A stretch of 64,000 nt of DNA, taken from Pyricularia pennisetigena. Lineage: Eukaryota; Ascomycota; Sordariomycetes; Magnaporthales; Pyriculariaceae. The notes under the pieces are model-generated. The model made no database searches and had not been told where the DNA came from. It saw only the letters and a program-made list of their open reading frames with translations. The position numbers and the translations under genes were made by a program. The stretch is taken from the NCBI RefSeq assembly GCF_004337985.1, contig NC_043743.1:645366-709365 (forward strand), in the 5' to 3' direction. Shown here in pieces: positions 25,534 through 35,731 of the stretch (position 1 is its first letter; every line of letters starts with the position of its first letter).

Positions 25534-25572
<39 letters not shown>
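25534..25572. repeat. A39 homopolymer run
   Basis: A 39-base A run lies 110 bases beyond the stop codon of the minus-strand RING-protein gene. In that gene's transcript it would read as a U tract in the 3' UTR. Length is prone to sequencing error. Confidence 0.95.
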
Positions 25573-25573
<1 letters not shown>

Positions 25574-25682
25574 GCTGCAGACTTAACACCTGACCATATA
25601 AAACAAGCTGAGTAAAAGAAGAAGAAAATAAAACAAAGGTTATAGGTGACCCTCACAACCACACCGCCCACCGCTGGCTATT

Positions 25683-27704
25683 TCAATTACCCCGACGTCC
25701 ACCTGTGCTCATCAGGGTAATCTTCTGCTTCTTCTTCTTCTTGGCTCCACCGCCGCTACCGGAACCACCAGCACCACCATTATTACTGCTGGATCCCGCC
25801 GCAGGTCCTGCGCTGCCGTCATCGACCCCCAAAGCCGCCATCTGCGCCGCTACATCGGCGGCACTCAGGCTTTCCAGGAACACATCGTCCTTAAGCCAGC
25901 CATCGTCTAACGGCCGCTGCGGCGCCGAAGCCGACGCATCATCCAGTGACGAAGACGGCGGCAGAGCCGGCGTGCCCCAAACCGTTCTGGACGACGACGG
26001 ACTGGTCGAAACCCCCGCAAGTTGTGAGAACCCCTTGCGCGGGTTTGGTGGTGTCGAGCCACCCAACGGTATGAAATCGTCTGGGTTGACCACCTGCTCG
26101 CCGCCGAATCGAATCCTAACCTCTTCTTCCGTCGCCGGCATCATGAGCGTCCGCCTCGCACCCCGCATCGCGGCCGCCTCGAGCCGGTCTGCCTGTTGTC
26201 GCTCTCGTTCTTCCTGGGCCGCCTTGTCGCGGTTCCGTTTGCGCCTTCGCTCAATCTCGTTCGAGTACCTTTCTAGTATCTCGGCCGGCACGATGTCGGT
26301 CCAGTCGCACTCGAGGAACGATATGTTGCACCCGAGAGGCAAGTGCCCAAGATACTTGGCTCGGTTCCGTGTCTCTTCATCCAGAGCGTGGCCAGTGGAG
26401 ATGTGCTCGACCCGCGGCAGGAACGTCGACGGAAACGACGAGAATGTGCCAAATTGGGTCTTCAAAATCCGTATGTCGAGTGGTGAAAGGTAGAGGTGCG
26501 GCTGCGAACTGTAAAAGTGAAAGTCAGGCTCCCGTTTCTGGGAGCCAGACCCGCCGTCGCTTGGCGAAGTCAGGGCAGCTTCCGGACCGCCCAGCTCCGC
26601 AACCTTTTCCTTGGCACCATTTATGCTCTTGATCGCGCGCTGCGTCCACTCGTTGTCCTGGTGGAACATGAGCTCGTCCTCCTTCTCCTGCAGCAGCAAG
26701 GCTGCAATCTCCTCGTCGTACTGCTCAGACATGTATTGTCCCGTCCCTTTGATGATGCGGGCATAGTCCATGATATTGGCAGCAAAGTGCCATGGCACAT
26801 CCTGGCCGACGTTCAGAATGTCCAGGCTCGTTCCCTTGGGTAGTGCGAGCGTTGAACCCGACTGCCGCACCATGAGCCGTAGAATCACATCATCTCCCGG
26901 CCGCGGCAGAGGGCTCTCCTGGCCAGCGTAGAACCGCACAGGTCTGACCTCGTAGATGTAGATGCTATCCTCGCAGATGGGGCACTTCTTCCACTTGGGT
27001 CGCCTGTCTGCCCCAGACCCAGGCGCAGGTACGTCATCGCTCGACGACGAGTGCATGAATCTCAATATGCATGGCAGGCAAAAGATGTGACCGCATTTAG
27101 CCATGCGTGGCGCCACCGGCTCTGACAGGCAGATCGGGCATTGAGTGGACTGCGATTCCGACGACGCAATGACCTGCAGGACGTCGCCCCACTCGAGACG
27201 CTCGTCAGCGTTTGCAGCCTGTTTCCGATAGTCACCCCTGGGCGAGACGACAAATCGGTAGTTGGCGTGCACATAACGAGCTTTGTCCCCGGCGTGATGG
27301 CCCGATCCAGGGCCCCAGGTTGGATTTCGGCGGTACGACCTCGAGGATGAGTGGTGGTGAGAGCGGTATTCTGAGTAGGGACGTGGCGGTAGGGTGTAGT
27401 CGAGGAGGTGCGTTATCGAGGTCTGGCCCCTCCGGCTAGATGCGTTGCGGACGGCTCGTAGCTCGGCCATGTCGTCATCGTCGAATCCGTGGATTTCGTC
27501 ACGCGTCAGGGGACGCCGCTGGTTCCGGTGCTGCTTCTTGTGGCCCTGACCCTTCCTCGGAGCGGCCGCTGGCTGTGGGATTTGTATAGGTCTGCGACCG
27601 GGCTCGGAGCTCGTTGCGTTCGACGGTGTTGCCAATGAATGAGCTTGGGGTGGAGCAGTCGGGTTGGAGGGGGGCTGCTTTCCCAGGCCGGAAGCCGAGT
27701 TCAT
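25683..27704 (-). CDS. MAG2: RNF10/Mag2-like RING-finger protein (probable E3 ubiquitin ligase)
   Basis: Single-exon gene of 673 aa. The RING lies at residues about 189-245: CPICLSEP, then KCGHIFCLPCILRF, then KKCPICEDSI, a C3HC4 pattern with a roughly 25-residue insertion before the last Cys pair. The flanking sequence also fits the RNF10/Mag2 family: a Pro/Ser-rich N-terminus with ITHLLDYTLPPRP, the YVHANYRFVV segment just before the RING, EVRPVRFYAGQ just after it, and a C-terminal half with a dense Lys/Arg/Glu helix (about 500-540). RNF10 and yeast Mag2 monoubiquitinate small ribosomal subunit proteins on stalled 40S subunits; transfer of that role is inference. A poly-Lys stretch near the C-terminus could be a nuclear or nucleic-acid-binding segment. 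The start is the first ATG of the frame. Confidence 0.9.
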   Translation of the reverse strand: MNSASGLGKQPPSNPTAPPQAHSLATPSNATSSEPGRRPIQIPQPAAAPRKGQGHKKQHRNQRRPLTRDEIHGFDDDDMAELRAVRNASSRRGQTSITHLLDYTLPPRPYSEYRSHHHSSSRSYRRNPTWGPGSGHHAGDKARYVHANYRFVVSPRGDYRKQAANADERLEWGDVLQVIASSESQSTQCPICLSEPVAPRMAKCGHIFCLPCILRFMHSSSSDDVPAPGSGADRRPKWKKCPICEDSIYIYEVRPVRFYAGQESPLPRPGDDVILRLMVRQSGSTLALPKGTSLDILNVGQDVPWHFAANIMDYARIIKGTGQYMSEQYDEEIAALLLQEKEDELMFHQDNEWTQRAIKSINGAKEKVAELGGPEAALTSPSDGGSGSQKREPDFHFYSSQPHLYLSPLDIRILKTQFGTFSSFPSTFLPRVEHISTGHALDEETRNRAKYLGHLPLGCNISFLECDWTDIVPAEILERYSNEIERRRKRNRDKAAQEERERQQADRLEAAAMRGARRTLMMPATEEEVRIRFGGEQVVNPDDFIPLGGSTPPNPRKGFSQLAGVSTSPSSSRTVWGTPALPPSSSLDDASASAPQRPLDDGWLKDDVFLESLSAADVAAQMAALGVDDGSAGPAAGSSSNNGGAGGSGSGGGAKKKKKQKITLMSTGGRRGN

Positions 27705-28828
27705 GGCGGCGAGTGCCGATTATCGTGAGGTCCGTAACCTGGACCGATGCGAAATAACACGCAATCAGAGCAATCGAGACCAACTCACACGAGGGTAGGA
27801 AAAGCCGCTGATTAGCTAGGGGCGGTTGTGATTCGCTAAAGCATTTGATTTGGAGACGAGTGAAGACCAAACTGTGACAACTGATAAAGCGATGATGAAA
27901 GGGGGCGAGGCGAGTCTAGGTCCAACTTCCTTAGGTAAGGCAGGGAAGTTCGAGATCAAACGGCGGGGCAAACAATACAGTGCTAAACTTGCACCTACGG
28001 TAAATCTTCTGAGCTAGCTGTGGATGATTGATAGTCACTGCCTCCTGAGAAGACTAGCTGGGACACGTGACTGAATCTAAGCATTGGTTGGAGCAAGCAG
28101 AGCTCTGATCTCTGTTATTCGCACGGTATGATGTCTATGCAGCTCAGCATCCTCAGAGATTGTACTCTCATTACCTACGCCAGGGCTGAAGGTGGGTATT
28201 GAAATCTCAATTGATTGTCGTTGGTCGGTTTCTGAGCCCATCTACTCCAATGTAACAGCACATGAGATTGATACATTGGGATTGGGCAGCCAGTTATTTA
28301 AATCTAACGGTAGTAGAATCTACGCGGACCCATAGCGACACTCAATGGATGGCGACACGCTTTAATCAGGGCGGGCGGACAGTATTAGAAACGCATTGTT
28401 TCTGACTAAATAAGTATAGCAGCGAGTGATGATGACTCTATGGTACACAGATGCTTGCTCGCGAGTCTAGACAAACCTCAGCAAAAACTACATAAGCTCG
28501 CAAGTTTGTATAGCCTCACAATCAGTCTCAATTAGACGCGGAACAGTGGGATATCATGACCAAACAAAAACAAGCAGAAAACATGAAGAAAGCAGAGTGA
28601 AAAAAAGAGCAAAACAAAATGTAAAAAGGAAACAAAAAAATATAACCGAGACCCATGCAAGAGCGTGAGGATCAAGTCGATGAAGAAGGTATACTGCGCA
28701 GGGCCACAACCACCCGATTCCGTCTATCCAAATCCAACGTATTAAACATTTCGCGCATGCGCCTGACGTGCAAGTGTTGCCAAATTACCACCACCCTGTT
28801 TTCTACCTTTGAGTCTCAAGTCGCTTGT
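27705..28828. other. Intergenic region between the RING-protein gene and CRP1
   Basis: Upstream region of the RING-protein gene and downstream region of the CRP1-like gene, both minus strand. AT-rich from about 28540 to 28650. No gene is seen. Confidence 0.5.
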
Positions 28829-31759
28829 TCACTTGGAATCTTTGCTGGACAGCTTGCTCTTGACTTTGCTAATCATGGTGCTGAACCGGTTCTTCTTCTT
28901 CTTCTCGGCTGTCGCCGGGCTGTCACCAGAGGCGGCTGTGCTCGGGGTCTCAGCCTTCTTGGTTGGCGTCTCTGGAGCCTTGGTTGCTGTGGGTTCAGGC
29001 TCCTTGACGACTTTGGTAGTTGGCTCCGAAGAGCCATTGGTCGCAGGCTTGGCCTCCTCTTCAGCCTTGTTCGTCTTCTCAACAGCCTTCTCCTCGGCTT
29101 TCTCCTCAGTCTTCTCCTCGGCTTTCTCCTCAACCTTCTTCGACTCTTCCCCAACGGCGGGCGCCGGCGTAACCTCCTTGAGCAGCTCAGCCTCTATCTT
29201 TTTCTTCTCCTCAACGGCCGCCGTGTTTGCAGCCGCCTCCGGGCTTTCACCGGCATCCTTGATGGATTCCTTGACCTCGGCAGGGACCTCGGGAGAAACT
29301 TCCTGTCGCACAACTTCCTGAGTCGCCGGCGCAATTGCGCTCTGCACCGAGGCAGGAAGGTTCTGCTTGACCGAGTCGGGCAATTGCGCAGCGGCTGCTG
29401 TGGCCTGCTCGACTGCGCTATCCTTGGCAGCGATGGCAGCAGTCACAACACCGGCTGCGGTAGCAGCCGCAGTTTCGGCAAGTGTCTTATCCGCCTCAGA
29501 CTTCTCGGTCCCCTTGCCGGCGGTTCCCTCAGAGGTCGAAGGGGCCTCAGGTACCTTGCTCAGGAGTTCAGCTTCTACCTCGGTCTTCTCCTTGATCTCT
29601 TCGCTGACGGCGCTGGCCTCAGCATCGACACCAGCCTTCTCCTGGCTCTCCTTAACGATTGCGGGGACCTTGGGCTCCAGTGGCACCTCGGCAGCCAAGG
29701 CAACGGTTGTTGACTCGGGGCCAACCGAGCTGACAGTGACGTCGTTTGCGGCGGCGATAGGCAAGCTTGACTCGGGAATCATGGTGCTGCTGACAGCAGG
29801 CAGGATAGTGGAGACGCCGGGAAGAGTGTCGGCCTTCTCGTATGACTCGGGATCAAGCTTGACGTTGGTGTTGATATCGGCGTTCTTAAACTCTTCGGGG
29901 ACCTTCTCACCAGGTGCAAGCTTGATGGGGTTTACGGCGCCGTCAGAAGCAGGGAGTGGGTCAATCTTGATCTCCTTATCCAAGTCAGCTGCTGGCGTCT
30001 CGGGGAAAGCGCCTGGGACGGGCGAGTCCTTGGAATCCTTGGACATCTCTCCTTCTGTTTCGGCTGCGGGTTCTTCGTCCTCCTTCTTTTCCAAAGGAGC
30101 GTCTGCGGCTAACGCAACGGTGGTTGCTTCAGGGGCGACGGAGCTGATGATGGCGGTCTCTGCCGGTGCGCTCTTGATGATGTCCTCGGGGGTGAGTACG
30201 TTGTTCTCGATGCCGCTCGCGTCGTTCTCTTTCGGGGCAGCCTGGTTTACAGTCCACTCGCCGTCTACGACAAACTGGAGCGATCAAAGGAGGGATTGGA
30301 TTAGCAAGGAAGCTTCAACGAGCTCCAGGTCACACTGGTCAGATGTCCTAGGTCGAGACTGGGCTTTGTTCGGATGTGCAATGCAGGGGGTGGCTGGGGC
30401 AGTGGAAGCCAAATGAGGGGAGGGGAAAGGATCGCGGACGCAGACGATCGAGGTACTAATTTGGGGGCGTGGGACGTTCTTTGTACTTGTGCATCCCGGC
30501 TGGTGGGCAATAAGGAGTGGTGTGGTGACAACAATAAGCCTTGCGGGCGAGTGAGCAATGACGCCCGATGAAAGGCCTAGACTAGACTAGACTAGACTGC
30601 CACCGAGCATCCCGTATCTTGCTCAGACTAGGGCAGGTGGACAGCCAAGGTAGGATCGAATTGTTACCTGATCTCACCAGTGTGCTGCACTTGTTGCTCG
30701 TGTCCGGCTACTGATTACCTGCCAGGCCAAAGCACCGAGCGGGGAGCTGGGTTGCGTCATAGTGCGCCCAGGGGCGTGCGTATGAAGTGACGGGGGGGAG
30801 CTTCTCCAATGTGAGAGCTAGCGGGTATAACAGGGAAGCGAAAGTGAATGGACCACAAAGGGATGAATGGGCCAATTACAAGAGAGGAAATGGGGGAGGG
30901 GGTAAGGTTGCTTGTAATCCAGGCGGCATAAGAAATATTAGGGTAAATCCCAGCTTGGGCCCGGTTCAAATTGCTAGCGGCAGCATAGCCGCGGCGCCGC
31001 CTCGAAACAAACATGGTGGAACAAGTAAGCAAACCGAGGAAAGCTGTGAGCTTTGGTTCTTTGGTTTGTGGAGAGCTCCGAGAAGATGACAGCCAAATCG
31101 CCGGGATAAACGTGGAAGCTGGGGCCACGGGATCATTTTGGGTTGGTATGGAGTAAATGCAAACAGATGATGGCAAGAGGGGGAGGCTCGCAACGGATCA
31201 AGATGAATGTTTTAACAGGCCGGACGGATGTTGACGGATTGGCGGTGACAGAGCAGAAGAGATAGATAAATTGAAGCTAACCTTGTAGTAAATCTTTTCA
31301 GCGGACTCTGGGAGCGTCACTGTCTTTTCGAAATGGTCGCCAACCTTGTCCAACTGGACCGTCTTTTTCCACTCGTCAAAGGTGCCTGTCACAAAGACGC
31401 TCTCGCCAGCGTTGGGCCTGTGTCGTAATTTTAAACGGGAAAATCATCAGCGATCCATCATCCAATTAGCCAGTCGCTCCTGCCACCATGGAGCTTCAAC
31501 ATAAGACTCCGAAGTTGCCGAACGCCCTTGCTTTCTTTTTTTTCATTTCCTTTTTTTTCTTTCTTTCTTTCTGCAATCCATTCTCTTTTTTTCTCCAAAT
31601 GTAGCCGTGTACAATGATTGCGCGTGGCATACCGGTGCTCGATAGCTGTCTGTCTGCCCAACCATTTTATGTCGTGACAAGACAAGCAAAGCAAAAACAC
31701 CATTGATGGGCAGTAGTCATGACCAAGTTTACTCACCACTTGAACGTGTAGGTTCCCAT
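28829..31759 (-). CDS. CRP1: Crp1/Mdg1-like protein with AMPK-type glycogen-binding domain
   Basis: Homolog of the yeast paralogs Crp1 (cruciform-DNA-binding) and Mdg1 (pheromone-signalling modifier). Minus-strand exons 31759-31737, 31417-31282 and 30274-28829 join in frame to 534 aa. The first 85 or so residues form an AMPK1_CBM fold: MGTYTFKWPNAGESVFVTG, TFDEWKKTVQL, the EKTVTLP strand, and IYYKFVVDGEWTVN. The rest is a long low-complexity region rich in Glu, Lys, Ala, Pro and Ser, with repeated EEKAEEK-type runs, ending in a basic FSTMISKVKSKLSSKD segment. This layout (short CBM, long disordered tail) matches the fungal family. Introns are 319 and 1007 nt, long for this window. The first coding exon is only 23 nt, but its protein continuity supports it strongly. 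Confidence 0.88.
30577..30598. repeat. (CTAGA)n pentanucleotide tract in the CRP1 intron
   Basis: Just over four tandem copies of CTAGA within intron 2 of the CRP1-like gene; the same pentamer recurs at 49228-49246. Confidence 0.9.
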
Positions 31760-33892
31760 CCTGACAAGCGGCTATAGGGAAATTTAACGCGATTTGGTGA
31801 AGCTGTTAGGTTGGCTATCGGCGGGCTCGATGTTTGATGACTGCGGGGACCAGCGCTGGCCGGTGAGAAGCAATGACCAAATCGTTTGTTTGATGATGTG
31901 CAATAGCAAATAAGAAATATGTCGTGGCGCTCCGGTGACTCGTCTCGTCTTTGTTAAAGGATGGCGTCTGGAACGGTTCGAATGGAGGTCGAGTTTTTAG
32001 CAAAAGATAAAAAAAAAAATAAAAAGCGGCGCAGAGGGGAAAAAAAGAAGACAGGTAAAAAAAAGGCAGATAAAAAAAATAGATAAAAAAAACTTCGAAG
32101 ATCAAATCATTCAACCCGCAGATTCCCTCAGAATCCAATGGTGGCGCTCGCCTTTTGCGCCGCTCCGCCTGTACAGTCGGAGTGGAGATGGATTCAGTAC
32201 AGTCGACGTAATACGACAGGGGGTGTTTTGCGGTGTCCTTCTGTGACAGCAACAGGGGTCCAGCATTGCAATAGTGGACCTTCAAAGTCCATCAGCTGAG
32301 GTCCAATCCATCTCGCCAGGCCGCTCTATGTACCATGCAAATTTTATGTTTTCCGCATGTCCTCCACCGGCCATGCAAACCAAGCATCTCGAAGGAAGGT
32401 CTATCCACCATGTGCATCATTTCCGCGTACGCTAGCAACGATCTAGCTGATTAAGACTGACGGAAGATGGACACCAGAAGTTCGGATTTTTTTTTCTTTT
32501 CTTTTTTGCATGTTTGGCATCAGGTTCTCATTAGCTTATGAATTCTTCCTTGGAAACATCGAGAAACCGAACCCGATGCAAGCAAGAATATTTCGAGACG
32601 AATTTTGAAGCTATGCACGAGACTGCAGATGCAGCAGAGGACAGCAAAGCAAAGCAAAGCACAGCACAGCCTAAGCACAGGCACAAGCACAAGCACAACC
32701 GACATGAACTGACATTGGGTTGGATCCAGTGCATCCACATGGCCTAACTGTCTGGCGGCCTGGCCTCTTCTACGTATGGCACTCTCCACTGTCTGCCCTG
32801 GAGACAGGCCTTGTCACTATGCGTCAGAGCGGGTAAGGCATGCGCTAATTGCTCTGGAAACAAATTCGGCTTTCAGACAACCATGATACGTGAGCCCGCA
32901 TTTGCTATCACTCAGGAAGAGGTAAGCGACGCCATCCAACCTCGGACGACACACCTTCACGATTCGCTCTTCAACTTGCGGTACCTTGTTCTTCACAACC
33001 GGCGGCTATTCTTGTCGGTCAGCTCTCTCTACCTACGCTCAGTTGGTTCACGAAACATCCCCTGTCCGTGCCCAGATACGCTGCCCCCCCGTTCACCAGT
33101 TCACCAGGGAACCCTACGCAAACCACAAAAAGGAACCCTTGACAATCGCGGGGAAAGCTCTCTCTTTCCGCCAGTTGTCCAGGCCCCGTTAATCGCTGCA
33201 AGGGTAGATATAGGCGGTCAACACCTTGTCCAAGGTCGAGTCCGCATCGGTGAAGAGCAAAAAAAATGCTACGGTGAGCAACATGTCTGCTTGCGGGAAC
33301 CTTCTCCAAGTGCGATTCTGTTTTTCCTTGTTCACCTTTGGTTATTCCTCTCGTCGCTATCGGCTAAGTGGGATGGATCATCAGGGCGGGTCATCCCTTA
33401 CTTGGCTCAAGGAAGCTTCATCAAGAGTAAATTTTGTAAAGTGAGGCTGCCCTAGATGTACGGGTTGCTACTATGTAATCCGAGGTGCTGCAATACCCCT
33501 GAAAGCCGCTACATTTCCGAGCTGGTAACCCCCCCTGTCGATGCTGCGATACGTTCCCAGCCTCCCTTTGATCGCAATCGGCCCAACCCTTCGATAAGGT
33601 CTCGGCGGTGAGCAATCTGGAAGGCTGGTGAATTCGAAGAATATACCGGGTGCATCATTGTCGCAGTTGTCATAGTGACCGAGCAAAATTTCCAACGGGA
33701 TAGTGTATTATAGCCAAGGGGCCATTCGATTTTTTTTTTTTTTTTTTTTTTTTTTCCTCGGACAGGCTGAATTTATCGAGGGGCAGAATGTGTTCAGATG
33801 GCAATGCTATATACCTGCGGCATATTGATCCTGCCTCGTGCATAAACTCAAGACTTCTGCATAGCCATGCATATACCGCCTTGCTCCAACGC
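31760..33892. other. Intergenic region of 2.1 kb between CRP1 and the ketopantoate reductase gene
   Basis: It contains the CRP1 promoter side, with A/T runs (32010-32090), a CACAAG/AAGCA-rich tract at 32642-32700 and a T run at 33730-33755. A 214-codon open frame (32811-33455) lacks an ATG start, domain or codon character. No gene is called. Confidence 0.45.
33730..33755. repeat. T26 homopolymer run
   Basis: A 26-base T run about 140 bases beyond the stop of the minus-strand ketopantoate reductase gene, probably in its 3' flank. Confidence 0.9.
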
Positions 33893-35177
33893 CTACAATT
33901 TCCCCCTATCCTGACCGTTCGCCTTTGCCTGGTTCCTTGCCTCCTGCATACTCTTCAGTAGCGCATACACGCTCTGCAGCCTCGGCATCTCAACGCCCTT
34001 GGCCCTCGCGATGCGGACCGGGTTGCCGACGATGACCTCGAGCTCCAGCGGCCGCCCAGCCTGCCAGTCGAGCAGCATGCTGGGGCCCTTGGAGCCCTTG
34101 TTGCGCTCGTTGCTGGCCAGGATCTTCTCGGGCGCCGCCAGGTCGGGAGGGAATGGGCGTCCGAGGACGTGTGGGGCTGCGGCGAAGATCTCATCCATGA
34201 TACCGCGCAGGTGCCGCCGTAACTCAGGGTCCGTGGCCATGTGGGCGTTGTTGCGGCCGCCGCTGAGGACCGAGGACGGGTTGAAGGCCGCGTTGATGAC
34301 GAGCTTGTGCCACCGCACCGTCTGCAGGCCCAGCTCGTCGCCCGCGTGCGACTCGACGTCCTTGATGCTACCCAGCCGCGTCCACCAGTCCGTCAGGGCC
34401 GTCACGCAGGCCGATCCCGCGTCGTCGAGTTTGTGCCCCATATCGGCGGTGATCTGGCTGGTGCCGGTCTTGCCCTCGTCTTCAGAGTATGAAGCCGAGT
34501 TGACGTATGGGCCAAGGTAGAGGCGTGTCCAGCGATTTTGGCGGACAGTGCCGGGATCTACGAGCTCGGCGCTGACCACGGTGACGGCACTGACGATGGG
34601 GTTGCTGGGGAACCTGGAGCGGTAGGGTGCTTCCACGCCCACGCCGTTCTGGATGAGCACTATGCACGTCTTTCCTGGAGTGACAAGGGGTGCAATGGTT
34701 GCCGCGTCATCGACGCGGTCTGGCAGCGCCTTGGTTGTGACAATGACATAGTCCCATCCATCCTTGGGTGGCTGGGCCCCTGCTGATGATGATTGATCTG
34801 TTGCCGTGGGAGAGGCGGCCGAGACTGATGGGTAGACGGCTGCGGGCACAAACGTATAGTCCCCAAATGAATGCGTAAGCATGCGTACGCCAGAACGGAC
34901 GAGTACTGGGTAGTTGGATCTGGCGATGAGAGAGACATTGATGTTCTCTTTCGGCTATATTGCAAATGATATGTTAGCCGAAGCTGCTAGTTGCATTGGT
35001 AGAGCTCTGGCTTACGTGGTGAAGTCTTGAGGCATAAAAGCAGCCCACGGCGCCTGCGCCGACAAAGACGATATTAACTGGTCTGCAAGGTCAGAGTCGA
35101 GGTCCGAAAGGCCGCTGATCATGAGGAGATTCGGTAACAATATCATTCCACAGGGGTAAATACCTGTTTGAAGCCAT
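33893..35177 (-). CDS. 2-dehydropantoate 2-reductase (ketopantoate reductase, ApbA/PanE family)
   Basis: NADPH-dependent reduction of ketopantoate to pantoate in pantothenate (vitamin B5/CoA) synthesis. Minus-strand exons 35177-35164, 35082-35016 and 34954-33893 join in frame to 380 aa. The Rossmann motif VFVGAGAVGCF is at residues about 10-20, interrupted upstream by an intron after a 14-nt coding exon. Further family marks are DYVIVTTKA, CIVLIQNGVGVE, the catalytic-Lys region VRWHKLVINAAFNPSSVL, and a C-terminal GRPLELEVIVGNPVRIARAKGV block typical of the ApbA_C domain. Fungi often carry several ApbA-like paralogs with uncertain substrates, so the exact substrate is not certain. It is divergent from NOP13, with 554 bases between the starts. 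Confidence 0.9.
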
Positions 35178-35731
35178 GGTTGAACTCTGTCTACGGGTGA
35201 CAAGCTACTCCAATTGAAATCCCAAGCCAGGCTTGAATCAAAAGAATAGAAGACAATCAAGATAAAAGCAAATGGTTATTTGAGCGGGATATCTACTTTG
35301 TGTTAGATTTATTCAAGAATCATTTCTCTTCACAGGCCAGAGTTTACTCACTAACAGCCTGATCAAATACACGTTCCCTAAGACGTTGAGTGAATGACTG
35401 GCTGGATTCTAATTTACCAACAACCTCGGGAGGCTCTCCGAGTTGCTCACCACCAACGCCAGATAGACCCACCATCCAACCCCTGACATGATCCACCCCC
35501 AGTTTCTTTATCGGCTCTTATCGCATCGCCTAGAGGCAGAGAGAGAAGAGAAAAAAAAAAAAAAAAGTCGAGTGGGGAGTAGGCAAGTATAGTAGTTCCG
35601 CAGAAAAAAAAAACCACATCATAGCAGCGACCATTTCAACCACCCCAAAACACACATCGAGAAGGCATTGAACTATATAGGCACACGCTACGGGAAAAGA
35701 AAGAAGAAGACAAAACCATTCTTCTTTCACA
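35178..35731. promoter_or_regulatory. Bidirectional promoter region (ketopantoate reductase / NOP13)
   Basis: The only DNA between two divergent start codons, so both promoters must lie here at least in part. An A run at about 35550-35566 and a second at 35605-35613 lie in the NOP13 leader. No defined factor site was identified. Confidence 0.5.

Larger units (their letters stand above)
24246..25682. other. Convergent intergenic region (MDM1 / RING protein)
   Basis: It holds the 3' ends of MDM1 and the RING-protein gene. It is rich in simple repeats: a CT microsatellite, a CTG-rich tract near 24773-24805 and a 39-base A run. An ATG-started frame at 24586-24966 owes its Leu run to the CTG tract and shows no domain; I do not call it a gene. 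Confidence 0.5.

Noticed and set aside
28655..30416. Two long plus-strand open frames (about 350 codons each)
   Set aside because: They mirror the Glu/Lys/Ala-rich tail of the minus-strand CRP1-like gene; composition is Leu/Ser-rich low complexity without homology marks.
32811..33455. 214-codon plus-strand open frame
   Set aside because: It starts without ATG, has Phe/Ser/Leu-rich random-looking composition and no domain or splice pattern.
34973..35040. tRNA-like string (TTGGTAGAGC after GCCGAAG) in the ketopantoate reductase intron region
   Set aside because: No matching T-arm or acceptor stem could be formed, and the following bases are the coding exon with the reductase Rossmann motif.
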